A stretch of 9,285 bases of DNA from RGIG3009 sp964390295 (lineage in GTDB: Bacteria; Bacillota; Clostridia; Oscillospirales; Acutalibacteraceae), in assembly GCA_964390295.1 (NCBI GenBank), contig CAYMHR010000046.1:1-9285 (forward strand), given 5' to 3'. The notes beneath the pieces were generated by a model. That model searched no databases. It had not been told where the DNA came from and saw only the letters and a list, made by a program, of their open reading frames with translations. Positions 1-6,537 of this stretch are shown here, piece by piece; position 1 is the stretch's first letter, and each line of letters opens with the position of its first letter. The position numbers and the translations under genes were made by a program.

Positions 1-216
1 CCCCTTCGAAAAGGGGAGGTGGCATCGCGAAGCGATGACGGAGAGGTCGATACAGACGAATTGTTGTGTGCAAAACAATTATTTTGTACCAACGACCTCT
101 CAGTCGGCTAACGCCGACAGCTCCCATGGCCAGGGGAGCCAAGTAAAGTCTGTGCGCTGGTTTTCATTGAGCCAACCCCATGAGCCCCCCCAGAGGGGGC
201 TCCTGCGGTGGTGCGC
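1..216. repeat. Repeat island 1: palindromic composite element (type 1)
   Basis: This non-coding island runs up to the comM stop codon. In order it shows hairpin 1 (1-16, CCCCTT/AAGGGG), hairpin 2 (24-36, ATCGCgaaGCGAT), left long arm GACGGAGAGGTCG (37-49), a payload with its own hairpin (AATTGTT 59-65 / AACAATT 74-80), right long arm CGACCTCTCAGTC (93-105, 12 of 13 bases complementary to the left arm), hairpin 3 (103-118, GTCGGCtaacGCCGAC) and hairpin 4 (about 120-139, GCTCCC/GGGGAGC). A further hairpin at 181-202 (GAGCCCCC-type) lies next to comM. A diverged copy of the same unit lies at about 8978-9130. Small ORFs here look like by-products of a stop-poor repeat. Confidence 0.85.
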
Positions 217-1746
217 CTAGCGGTCGGCCCAATATTTGCGGTCGAGACTGCGGTACTGAATCGCTTCAGCGATATGCTCGGCGCGTACGACGTCCTCGTC
301 TGCCAAATCCGCGATGGTGCGCGCCACCTTCAGCACGCGGCCGTAGGCGCGCGCCGACAGCTCCAGCCGCTCGAACGCCTCCTCCCACAGCCGCGACGCC
401 TCGTCGGTCAGCCGACAAAACGCACGCAGTCCGTCGGGCGGCAGTGCGGCATTGGTCAGCACGCCGGTTTCCTCGCGCCGCGCCGCCTGTCGGGCACGGG
501 CCCGGTTGACGCGCGCCCGGATGTCTGCCGACGACTCCGCCGGCGTGGGGGACGACAACTGCTCGAACGACACCGGCGGCACCTCCACGTGGAGGTCGAA
601 GCGGTCCAGCAACGGCCCCGATATGCGCGACAGGTATTGCTGCCGCCGAAGCGGCGTGCAGGTGCACGGCTTGGTCGGGTGCCCGTAAAAGCCGCAGGGG
701 CACGGGTTCATCGCCGCCACCAGCATAAACGAGCAGGGGTAGGTGAGGCTGGCGGACACGCGCGAGAGCGTGATCTCGCCGTCCTCCAGCGGTTGGCGCA
801 ACGACTCCATCGCGGTGCGCGAAAACTCCGGCAGCTCGTCCAAAAACAACACGCCGTGGTGCGCCAGCGAAATTTCGCCGGGACGCGGCGGAGAGCCGCC
901 GCCGGTGAGACCATGGTGCGAAACGGTGTGGTGCGGCGCGCGGAACGGGCGCGTGGTGAGCAGTCCCGTGCCGCCCGGCAACGTGCCGGCGATGGAATGA
1001 ACGGCGGAGGACTCCAGCGCCTCCTCACGCGTAAAATCGGGCAGAATGGAGGGCAATCGCTTGGCAAGCATGCTTTTTCCGGAGCCGGGAGGCCCGATCA
1101 ACAGTAGGTTATGACCGCCGGCCGCCGCGACCTCCAGCGCACGCCGCGGAACGGCCTGACCCATCACGTCCGCCATGTCGGGGGCGGTCGCCTCGCCGGG
1201 CGTAAAGGCGCAGGTCGGTACGGGCTGTAGCGGTGCCGTGCCGCGCAGATGCTCCACCAGCTCGCGAACGTGACGAACGGCGTACACCGTGATCCCATCC
1301 ACCACCGCACCCTCGGCAGCGTTGTCGGCCGGCAGGTAGACGGCGGAAAATCCGGCGCTCCGCGCCGCCGCGACCATGGGCAATACGCCGTGGACGGGGC
1401 GGACGTCGCCGGTGAGCGACAGCTCGCCCACAAACGCGGCGTTGGCAACCGCGTCCGACTTGAGCTGACCGCCGGCGCACAGCAGAGACAACAGCAACGG
1501 CACGTCGTAAACGGCGCCCTCCTTGCGAACGTCCGCCGGTGCCAGATTGCAGGTGATGCGGCTGACAGGATACTCGAAGCCGCAGTTTTTCAGCGCCGAG
1601 CGCACGCGGTCACGCGATTCGCGCACCGCCGTGCCCGCCATGCCCACCACCTCGAAGCCGGGCAAGCCCTGTGAAATATCCGCCTCGACGGTGACGATGT
1701 AGCCCTCGATGCCGCACAGACCGAGACTGTAAATTCTGGAAAACAC
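217..1746 (-). CDS. comM: YifB/ComM family Mg-chelatase-like AAA+ ATPase
   Basis: Cytoplasmic AAA+ ATPase of the YifB/ComM family. In naturally transformable bacteria ComM is a hexameric helicase promoting branch migration when incoming DNA recombines; in most other hosts the role is unproven. The N-terminus (VFSRIYSLGLCGIEGY, then ADISQGLPGFEVVGMAGTAV) is the typical Lon-S5-like ChlI domain. The Walker A motif GPPGSGKS is at about residues 218-225, Walker B VLFLDELPEF has its acidic pair at about 303-304, then comes the family motif MNPCPCGFYG with a following Cys pair, and a C-terminal Mg-chelatase domain. I chose the GTG at 1744-1746 (509 aa) because GGGAGG lies 7 bases upstream and it matches the usual family start; a TTG at 1770 would add eight unlikely residues. 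The stop is TAG. It is monocistronic, with its own promoter, and abuts repeat island 1. Confidence 0.95.
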   Translation of the reverse strand: MFSRIYSLGLCGIEGYIVTVEADISQGLPGFEVVGMAGTAVRESRDRVRSALKNCGFEYPVSRITCNLAPADVRKEGAVYDVPLLLSLLCAGGQLKSDAVANAAFVGELSLTGDVRPVHGVLPMVAAARSAGFSAVYLPADNAAEGAVVDGITVYAVRHVRELVEHLRGTAPLQPVPTCAFTPGEATAPDMADVMGQAVPRRALEVAAAGGHNLLLIGPPGSGKSMLAKRLPSILPDFTREEALESSAVHSIAGTLPGGTGLLTTRPFRAPHHTVSHHGLTGGGSPPRPGEISLAHHGVLFLDELPEFSRTAMESLRQPLEDGEITLSRVSASLTYPCSFMLVAAMNPCPCGFYGHPTKPCTCTPLRRQQYLSRISGPLLDRFDLHVEVPPVSFEQLSSPTPAESSADIRARVNRARARQAARREETGVLTNAALPPDGLRAFCRLTDEASRLWEEAFERLELSARAYGRVLKVARTIADLADEDVVRAEHIAEAIQYRSLDRKYWADR

Positions 1747-1785
1747 GGTGATCCCTCCCGAACGGGGCAACGCCCCTTTGACATC

Positions 1786-1814
1786 AGTATATCACGTCTC
1801 CGACGGCGTGGCAA
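1786..1814 (-). promoter_or_regulatory. Predicted promoter of comM
   Basis: On the minus strand, -35 TTGCCA (1809-1814) and -10 TATACT (1786-1791) are separated by exactly 17 bases. The -10 box lies about 40 bases upstream of the GTG start. It is back to back with the CarD promoter. Confidence 0.75.
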
Positions 1815-1838
1815 GAAAGTTTTGTGCAAAATTGCCAT

Positions 1839-1867
1839 TTGCGAAACGGTGCGAAATTTGGTATACT
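1839..1867 (+). promoter_or_regulatory. Predicted promoter of the CarD-like gene
   Basis: -35 TTGCGA (1839-1844) and -10 TATACT (1862-1867) with a 17-base spacer. The start codon is at 1953, leaving a leader of about 80 bases. A near-perfect 12-bp direct repeat (TTTGCGAAACGG at 1838-1849, TTTGCGAAGCGG at 1888-1899) overlaps the -35 box and lies in the leader. Confidence 0.7.
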
Positions 1868-1952
1868 ATTCCTGTATCAACGTGCAGTTTGCGAAGCGGA
1901 ACGTAAGTCCGGTTGAGCGAGCGGCACGGTCTTTTTTTAAGGAGGCTTGGGC

Positions 1953-2408
1953 ATGTTTCGGCAAGGAGAACTGGTGGTACACCCCGGTGAGGGGGTGTGC
2001 CGCGTGGAGGGCGTTCGCACCGAGGAATTTCAAAAAGGACAGCCGCGGGAGTATTACCTGCTGCGGCCGATGGCGGCAGGCGGCATGACGGTGTACCTGC
2101 CGGTGGATTAGACGCGCGTCCCGTTGCGGCCGATCATGGACGCGGAGCGAGCGCGCACCCTGCACGACGCGGCACAGGCGGCGGAGAGCGTGTGGGTGGC
2201 GAACGACCGGGAGCGGCAGGAGCGGTTTGCGGCGATCTTGCACGCCGCCGAGCCGGAAGCAATGATGCGGATGGTGCTGGATATTCGGGAACAGCAGGCG
2301 GCACGCCGCCAGCGCGGCAAGAAGCTGCGGTTTACCGACGAGCACGCCCTGCAGGAGGCGGAACGCCTGCTGAAGCAGGAGCTGGAGCTGGCGGCGGAGA
2401 GTATCTAG
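1953..2408 (+). pseudogene. CarD/CdnL-type RNA polymerase-binding regulator, interrupted by in-frame TAG
   Basis: CarD-family proteins bind the RNA polymerase beta subunit through an N-terminal Tudor-like domain and stabilise open complexes. The reading frame starts at ATG 1953 with AAGGAGG (1939-1945) 7 bases upstream. It encodes MFRQGELVVHPGEGVCRVEG and ends the first segment at TVYLPVD, which fits the RNA polymerase-interaction domain. A TAG at 2109-2111 stops translation after 52 residues. The same frame then continues for 98 codons (TRVPLRPIMDAERARTL, then a charged helical C-terminal domain typical of the family) to a TAG at 2406-2408. The sum, about 151 codons, is close to normal family length, so a single nonsense change (for example AAG, CAG or GAG to TAG) or a sequencing error is the simplest reading. 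TAG also ends comM and the zeta-like gene, so general reassignment is unlikely. A possible internal restart is TTG 2124 or ATG 2136. Confidence 0.8.
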
Positions 2409-2732
2409 TGCCGATTCTGCCACGAAATAGGATGGGCGCAGAATTTAAACTTGATGCTCCGCGCCAGCGGCACCTGCGGTGCGGGCACTTCGCCCCGACT
2501 CTGCCACGCACCAAAGTGATGCAGAATTTAGGCTCGATGCTCCGCGCCAGCGGCCTCCCTCTCCGAGTGAGGTGGCACCGCCACAGGCGATGACGGAGGG
2601 AGTCTCCTGCGGTGGGAGTTTGTACAAGCGCTTTGGAACTCCCCCAGTCACGCTATCGCGTGCCAGCCCCCTCCAGAGGGGGCTCAGTTGACCTCTCCTT
2701 TCAAAGGGGAGGTGCTTGGAGAATCAATAAGG
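2409..2732. repeat. Repeat island 2: two 84-bp-spaced modules plus a type 2 palindromic element
   Basis: There is no gene here. The island begins directly after the CarD-frame stop. It opens with two related copies, offset by 84 bases, of a module (CTCTGCCACG, GCAGAATTT, GATGCTCCGCGCCAGCGGC) at about 2413-2470 and 2497-2555. A type 2 element follows: hairpin 2 (about 2575-2590), left arm GACGGAGGGAGTC (2592-2604), payload, right arm AACTCCCCCAGTC (2637-2649), hairpin 3 CACGCtatcGCGTG (2649-2662) and hairpin 4 AGCCCCCTC/GAGGGGGCT (2665-2684). A final small hairpin of the CCTTT/AAAGG type lies at about 2694-2712. Confidence 0.85.
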
Positions 2733-2767
2733 CAAAAGCGTGTGCCGTTTACCGTCACACGCTTTTT
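2733..2767. terminator. Bidirectional intrinsic terminator
   Basis: AAAAGCGTGTG (2734-2744) pairs with CACACGCTTTT (2756-2766) around an 11-base loop. A-rich and T-rich flanks provide a U-run on either strand. It lies between the plus-strand CarD unit and the minus-strand zeta-like gene, whose stop is at 2770-2772, so it can serve both convergent transcripts. Confidence 0.85.
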
Positions 2768-2769
2768 GG

Positions 2770-3327
2770 CTAGTTCATCTTTTCGATTAATTCCGTTAGC
2801 CACGTTGGACTGCTCTTGCCGATCGGCACCAGTTCGCCGTTCTTATACTTAGCCACCGTTACGAAACCGTTGTCGTTGTCGTAAAACGTTGCCTCGTTGC
2901 AATACGGCAGCACGGCGAGCAGGTCGTCGAAGCGCTTGCCGAAGCGTTTGCTTACCGCTTCGGTGTCGATATTGTGCCCACCCTTTTTCACCCGGTTCTC
3001 AATGCGAAGCAGGCTTTCCTCCATGGTGTTCAGTCCGACGTAGTAAAGGCGAATATCATAATCCTTTTCGATGGCCCGCTTGATGGTGTTCAATGTTTTT
3101 CTGCCCGAAAGGGTGGTCTCCTGCGTAAAGCAAATTCCCTTTTTCAAGCAGTCGTCAATCAAAGCAATGGCTTTTTTACCGCCCTCGATCGCATTACCGC
3201 CACAGGCGAAGGTGATTTTATCGACGTCGATAATTTTACCGAGATTATCGATTTCGGTTCTTAAAACGCCGGTCAGACTGCTCTTTCCGCAGCCGTTAAT
3301 ACCGGCAACGATCGTATACGTTTTCAT
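2770..3327 (-). CDS. Zeta toxin-like P-loop ATPase/kinase (COG4185-like), solitary
   Basis: A small P-loop protein of 185 aa resembling zeta-toxin/COG4185 'predicted ABC-type ATPase or kinase' proteins. Zeta toxins phosphorylate UDP-N-acetylglucosamine, but many relatives have unknown substrates. Walker A is GINGCGKS (residues 9-16), and an Asp-rich motif DVDKIT (34-39) sits where zeta kinases carry their catalytic Asp. QETTLSG and RRIENRV-like basic segments follow, as in the lid region. I chose ATG 3325-3327 because the P-loop then begins at the usual distance and AAAGGA lies about 10 bases upstream; a start at 3372 would lie over the promoter. No antitoxin-sized gene lies beside it. Base composition is visibly more A+T-rich than the neighbours, which suggests horizontal acquisition. 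Toxin function is not established. Confidence 0.85.
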   Translation of the reverse strand: MKTYTIVAGINGCGKSSLTGVLRTEIDNLGKIIDVDKITFACGGNAIEGGKKAIALIDDCLKKGICFTQETTLSGRKTLNTIKRAIEKDYDIRLYYVGLNTMEESLLRIENRVKKGGHNIDTEAVSKRFGKRFDDLLAVLPYCNEATFYDNDNGFVTVAKYKNGELVPIGKSSPTWLTELIEKMN

Positions 3328-3362
3328 ACGCACCCAGTCCTTTTTTGAGCTTCGATAACTAT

Positions 3363-3391
3363 AGTATAACACAACCGAAAGGCTTTTTCAA
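3363..3391 (-). promoter_or_regulatory. Predicted promoter of the zeta-like gene
   Basis: On the minus strand, -35 TTGAAA (3386-3391) and -10 TATACT (3363-3368) are 17 bases apart, about 35 bases upstream of the start codon. It lies between the zeta-like gene and the radical SAM gene, so the two are probably separate transcription units. Confidence 0.7.
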
Positions 3392-3421
3392 CAATAGCTT
3401 TACCCCTCCGCAGGAGCAGCT

Positions 3422-4297
3422 TCAAACGTTAAACGTGGGGATCATCTCGGTGCCGGCGCTGTCGGGCGATTGCACGTAGCCGTCGTTCAGCCCCAGCTCC
3501 AGCAGGTGATCCCACACCTTGTCGCCCTCGCGGCGCGTCACCCGGCGCGACAACGCCGGCTCGCCGGGCACGTCGTCCATCGGCGTATACTGCAACATCA
3601 GGCTGACGTAAATGTCCGGAACGGTGCGCAACAGCTCCAGACACCGCAGAGAATTGCGCGTGTGTCCGGGCAACACCAAGTGCCGCACCATGGTTCCCCG
3701 CAGGGCTAACCCCCGTTCATCCAGTACCATCGGCCCGGTCTGGCGCACCATTTCACGGATGGCGGCCATCGCCACGGTGGGGTAATCCGGCGCACCGGAC
3801 AGCGCGGCGGCCAGCTCGCCGTTGGCGTATTTCATGTCGGGCAGATACACGTCCACCAGCCCCTCCAGCGCGCGCAACGTCTCCACGCGCTCGTAGCCGC
3901 CGCAGTTGTATACCACCGGCACCGGCGGACGATATTGCCGCAGGGCGCGGCGAATGACCGGCACGTAGGGCGTGGGGCTGACCAGATTGATGTTGTGCGC
4001 GCCGGCCTCCACCAGCTCGCGGAACGTCGCGGCCAGACGGTCGGCGTCCATCGCCTCGCCCACCGAGCGACGGCTGATCTCCCGGTTTTGACAATAGGCG
4101 CAGGTCAGCGTGCAACCGCTGAAAAACACGGTGCCGGAGCCGCGCGCCGGGTCGTCCCCAGTCAGACACGGTTCCTCGCCGTGGTGCAGAGCGGCACGTG
4201 CCACGCGCGCCGTTTCCGGCAGTCCGCAGTGCCCATCGCCGTGGGCTTCGTCACGCAGAGCGCCACAGCGGTGCGGACACAGCGAGCAGTGAAACAT
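3422..4297 (-). CDS. PflX-like radical SAM protein (pyruvate formate-lyase activase-like)
   Basis: A radical SAM iron-sulfur protein of 291 aa, like the uncharacterised PflX/COG1313 group related to pyruvate formate-lyase-activating enzymes. The radical SAM motif is C62-x3-C66-x2-C69 (SGCTLTCAYCQN), ligating the 4Fe-4S cluster that cleaves S-adenosylmethionine. An N-terminal Cys set C4-x2-C7-x3-C11 with C24 is typical of this group and may bind a second metal or cluster. NLVSPTPYVP and YNCGGYE are further conserved-looking segments. I chose ATG 4295-4297 because AAGGAGG sits just upstream; a longer frame from 4381 has no such signal. The gene is divergent from nrdR. The real substrate is unknown, and no glycyl-radical enzyme is encoded nearby. 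The stop TGA lies in a short remnant of the repeat family (CTCCGCAGGAG and TTCAAACG, about 3405-3428). Confidence 0.9.
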   Translation of the reverse strand: MFHCSLCPHRCGALRDEAHGDGHCGLPETARVARAALHHGEEPCLTGDDPARGSGTVFFSGCTLTCAYCQNREISRRSVGEAMDADRLAATFRELVEAGAHNINLVSPTPYVPVIRRALRQYRPPVPVVYNCGGYERVETLRALEGLVDVYLPDMKYANGELAAALSGAPDYPTVAMAAIREMVRQTGPMVLDERGLALRGTMVRHLVLPGHTRNSLRCLELLRTVPDIYVSLMLQYTPMDDVPGEPALSRRVTRREGDKVWDHLLELGLNDGYVQSPDSAGTEMIPTFNV

Positions 4298-4389
4298 GGT
4301 GGATTCCTCCTTGAAAATGCCCGCCGACGGTGCCGACGGGGCAGATGAGCCGACAAGTCGCCGGAAGGGCGCGGTCGGCAAGAAAAGGC

Positions 4390-4418
4390 TTGCAATCAGC
4401 CGAAAAACGTGTTATACT
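4390..4418 (+). promoter_or_regulatory. Predicted promoter of nrdR
   Basis: -35 TTGCAA (4390-4395) and -10 TATACT (4413-4418) with a 17-base spacer. It is followed by AAGGAG (4428-4433), 10 bases before the nrdR ATG, so the leader is very short. Confidence 0.8.
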
Positions 4419-4443
4419 GGACGCAATAAGGAGCGTGATCCCG

Positions 4444-4899
4444 ATGAAATGTCCGTTCTGTGGCCAGCCGGATAGTAAGGTGGTCGATTCTCGCCCCACG
4501 GACGAGGATTCCCGCATCCGCCGCCGGCGCGAATGTACCGAGTGCGGTCGTCGCTTCACCACGTACGAAATGGTGGAAAGCCTGCCGCTGGTGGTGGTGA
4601 AAAAGGACAATTCCCGCGAGCTGTTCGACAGGCAAAAGCTGTTCAACGGCATGCTCCGCGCCTGCCAAAAGCGCCCGGTGTCTTTGCACGAGCTGGAGCG
4701 CGCGGTGGACGAGATCGAGGCGCACCTGCAAAACTCGCTGGAGCGCGAGGTCCCGGCGGCGCGCATCGGGGAATACGCCATGGACAAGCTCCGCGCCATC
4801 GACGAAATCGCCTACGTGCGGTTCGCCTCCGTGTACCGCCAGTTTAAGGACCTCGGTTCCTTTCACGATGAGATCCGCAAGCTGATGGACGATCAATAA
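4444..4899 (+). CDS. nrdR: Transcriptional repressor NrdR
   Basis: NrdR is the Zn- and nucleotide-sensing repressor of ribonucleotide reductase genes; dATP/ATP binding in its ATP-cone changes oligomerisation and DNA binding. The 151-aa product has the usual length. The N-terminal zinc ribbon uses C3-x2-C6 and C31-x2-C34 (MKCPFCGQPDSKVVDSRP, then ECTECGRRFTTYE), with the Arg-rich DNA-binding stretch SRIRRRR between. The ATP-cone covers about residues 49-139 (VVVKKDNSRELFDRQKLFNG, then IGEYAMDKLRAIDEIAYVRF). ATG 4444 is fixed by the zinc-ribbon Met-Lys-Cys start and the AAGGAG upstream. It is monocistronic, with promoter at 4390-4418 and terminator at 4922-4967. No ribonucleotide reductase genes lie in the window, so its targets are elsewhere. 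Confidence 0.97.
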   Translation: MKCPFCGQPDSKVVDSRPTDEDSRIRRRRECTECGRRFTTYEMVESLPLVVVKKDNSRELFDRQKLFNGMLRACQKRPVSLHELERAVDEIEAHLQNSLEREVPAARIGEYAMDKLRAIDEIAYVRFASVYRQFKDLGSFHDEIRKLMDDQ

Positions 4900-4921
4900 C
4901 GCTTATACCCCCTCCTTTTTT

Positions 4922-4967
4922 CGAAGGGCTTGACGTTTGACCGATACGTTGAGCCCTTCGCTTTTTT
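4922..4967 (+). terminator. Intrinsic terminator of nrdR
   Basis: CGAAGGGCT (4922-4930) pairs with AGCCCTTCG (4952-4960), with an extra inner ACGT/ACGT pairing, followed by a run of six T (4962-4967). It begins 22 bases after the nrdR stop. Confidence 0.9.
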
Positions 4968-5007
4968 ATGCGTCGGGCGTTCCCGGAGAGACGGGAAAGC
5001 GATTGGC

Positions 5008-5239
5008 GGCAAGTTGCGGCGAGTTGCTGACACATGACCGCAAGTTGCGGCGAGTTGCTGACACATGACCGCAAGTTGCGGCAGAGTGCTGACACATGAC
5101 CGCAGATTGCGGCAGAGTGCTGACACATGACCGCAGATTGCGGCGGATTGCTGACACGTGACCGCAGATTGCGGCAGAGTGCTGACACATGACCGCAGAT
5201 TGCGGCGGATTGCTGACACGTGACCGCGAGTTGTCTGCC
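5008..5239. repeat. Tandem array of seven 31-bp repeats
   Basis: Seven contiguous 31-bp units start at 5008, 5039, 5070, 5101, 5132, 5163 and 5194, followed by a decayed partial at 5225. The core TGCTGACACRTGAC is almost invariant, while the other half varies (CGCAAGTTGCGG versus CGCAGATTGCGG, then CGAGT, CAGAG or CGGAT). Each unit carries a short palindrome (CCGCAAgTTGCGG or CCGCAgatTGCGG). Units 4+5 (5101-5162) are identical to units 6+7 (5163-5224), so the array last grew by duplicating a 62-bp dimer. The period is not a multiple of three, and all three minus-strand frames stay open, so the long ORFs here are not evidence of a protein. Confidence 0.93.
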
Positions 5240-5325
5240 TGAATCCAATCCGAATCCAATCCAATGATTATCCAATCCAATCCAATCGGAAGCCAATCCA
5301 ACTCAATCCAAGTAGAATCCAACTC
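5240..5325. repeat. Degenerate ATCCA/ATTGGA short-period tract
   Basis: Directly after the 31-bp array comes a stretch made largely of AATCCA-like pentamers and hexamers in irregular order (TCCAATCCGAATCCAATCC-type), ending near 5325. It resembles a decayed microsatellite. One TTATCCAAT at about 5269 recalls a DnaA box but stands alone. I see no gene. Confidence 0.75.
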
Positions 5326-5326
5326 C

Positions 5327-5832
5327 TAGCGGTGGTGCCGCTGGCGCGGAGTATCGAGCCTAAACTCTGCACCATTTTGGTGCGTAGTAGAGTCGGCGCG
5401 AAGTGCCCTCCGCAGGAGTGACGGAGAGGTCGAGATGTTCGCACAAACTTCAAACGACAGCCGCCGCAGGCGGTGGTGCTCCACGCAGTGGCGACCTCTC
5501 AGACTTTTTGCTTCGCAAAAACCCAGCTCCCCTGACCAGGGGAGCCAAGTGGGGGTCTGTACAAACTTCAAACGTTAGCCGCGTAGCGGTATTGCCTGCC
5601 CCGCAGGGCCCCCTCCGGAGGGGGCTGGCACGCGACAGCGTGACTGGGGGAGTCCCAAAGCGTTCGCACCAACTCCCTCCGCAGAAGACTCCCTCCGTCA
5701 TGGCTACGCCATGCCACCTCCCTCAATGAGGGAGGCCGCTGGCGCGGAGCACGCCTGGCGGCGAGCATCGAACGCCGATTGTGCGTTGGTTGAAGTCTGT
5801 ACGAGCTTCAAACGACAGTCACCGCCGGTGGA
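5327..5832. repeat. Repeat island 3: type 1 element plus inverted type 2 element
   Basis: There is no supported gene. It starts with an inverted copy of the GCCAGCGGC / CTCTGC module (about 5328-5418). A type 1 element follows: left arm GACGGAGAGGTCG (5420-5432), right arm CGACCTCTCAGAC (5492-5504), hairpin 3 TTTTTGcttcgCAAAAA (5505-5521) and hairpin 4 GCTCCCCtgaccaGGGGAGC (5526-5545). A type 2 element in reverse orientation is next: hairpin 4 (about 5609-5625), hairpin 3 CACGCgacaGCGTG (5629-5642), arms GACTGGGGGAGTC (5642-5654) and GACTCCCTCCGTC (5687-5699), hairpin 2 ATGGCtacGCCAT (5700-5712) and hairpin 1 (about 5717-5735). The rest (5736-5832) holds the GTACGAGCTTCAAACG linker and abuts the HAD gene stop. 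Confidence 0.85.
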
Positions 5833-6531
5833 TTACGCCAACACGTCCAACAGCTCCGGCAGGGTGCGGATTTGCGGCACGGCATCCGGCAAGGGCTCGT
5901 CGCCCGTCGGCAGAGACGCCGCCGTGTCGGCTCGGTTCAGCCAGCACGCACGCAGACCGGCATGCAATGCGCCCTGCACGTCGGCGGTGAGCGAATCCCC
6001 GATCATCAGCACTTCCTGCGGCGACGGGTCGCCCAGCACGCGCAGACACGCCTGAAAAAACGCCGGGTGCGGCTTGTCCGTCCCCAGACGCTCCGAGGTG
6101 AGCACGTGCGTAAAATACCGCGCCAGCCCACTGCGCTCCAGCCGAAGCTCCTGCTGGCGCTGGGGTGCGTTGCTGGCGGTGGCCAGCACGTAACGCCCCG
6201 AAAGCGCACGCAACGTGTCCTCGGCCCCCTCCTCCGGCACCGCGACATCGCACAGATGCCGACGAAAATGCCGCTCGATCGCCGCGCCGTCCCCGGCAAT
6301 GCCCAGGGCGTCCAACGCGCGCTGAAACCGAACGGCATATAAGGCGGTACGCGCCATCGCGCCCGCCGAAACCTGTTCCCACAGCTCGTTGTTAATGCGA
6401 CGGTACACGGTCAGCTGCTCCGCGGTAAAGGTCAGCCCCTCGTCCGCCAAGGCGCGGTGCAGGGCGACCTCGGCGTGATCGCGAAAATTCAGCACCGTGT
6501 CGTCGATGTCAAACAGTAAATAGCGAAGCAT
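5833..6531 (-). CDS. HAD-family hydrolase, YjjG-like pyrimidine nucleotidase
   Basis: A 232-aa haloacid dehalogenase-superfamily phosphatase, closest in motif style to the YjjG noncanonical pyrimidine nucleotidase group, which dephosphorylates dUMP, dTMP and damaged or analogue nucleotides. Motif I is DIDDT (D8 nucleophile, D10 acid/base), motif II is the TASNAP segment, the motif III lysine is K153 in TDKPHP, and motif IV is MIGDSLTADVQG (D179). A helical cap lies between motifs I and II. The ATG at 6529-6531 is only 6 bases downstream of the repressor stop and has no strong Shine-Dalgarno, so it is probably co-transcribed and translationally coupled to the repressor. A nucleotide-cleaning enzyme next to an S24 repressor may be coincidence. 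The exact substrate cannot be read from sequence. Confidence 0.9.
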   Translation of the reverse strand: MLRYLLFDIDDTVLNFRDHAEVALHRALADEGLTFTAEQLTVYRRINNELWEQVSAGAMARTALYAVRFQRALDALGIAGDGAAIERHFRRHLCDVAVPEEGAEDTLRALSGRYVLATASNAPQRQQELRLERSGLARYFTHVLTSERLGTDKPHPAFFQACLRVLGDPSPQEVLMIGDSLTADVQGALHAGLRACWLNRADTAASLPTGDEPLPDAVPQIRTLPELLDVLA

Positions 6532-6537
6532 GCCGTG

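Noticed and set aside
208..1107. Plus-strand 299-aa ORF opposite comM
   Set aside because: It is antisense to a well-conserved AAA+ gene; its Arg-rich composition is typical of a shadow frame in G+C-rich DNA.
1747..1770. Upstream TTG start for comM
   Set aside because: GTG 1744-1746 has GGGAGG at 7 bases and matches the family N-terminus; the TTG overlaps that ribosome binding site region.
1953..2408. Genetic code with TAG as sense codon
   Set aside because: TAG ends comM, the zeta-like gene and the CarD frame itself at natural family ends.
4251..4799. Minus-strand 182-aa ORF opposite nrdR
   Set aside because: It is antisense to nrdR and its promoter and has Ser/Arg-rich shadow composition.
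5008..5239. CRISPR array
   Set aside because: The 31-bp units are contiguous with no unique spacers, and no cas genes are nearby.
5262..5280. Replication origin with DnaA boxes
   Set aside because: There is only one TTATCCA-like match in a low-complexity tract, and no dnaA, dnaN or gyr context.
4844..5322. Minus-strand ORFs of 118-150 aa across the 31-bp array
   Set aside because: The period is not a multiple of three, so the same DNA is read in all frames; there are no ribosome binding sites and the peptides are merely periodic.
5403..5729. Plus-strand 108-aa ORF in repeat island 3
   Set aside because: It lies wholly within palindromic repeat modules with no ribosome binding site.
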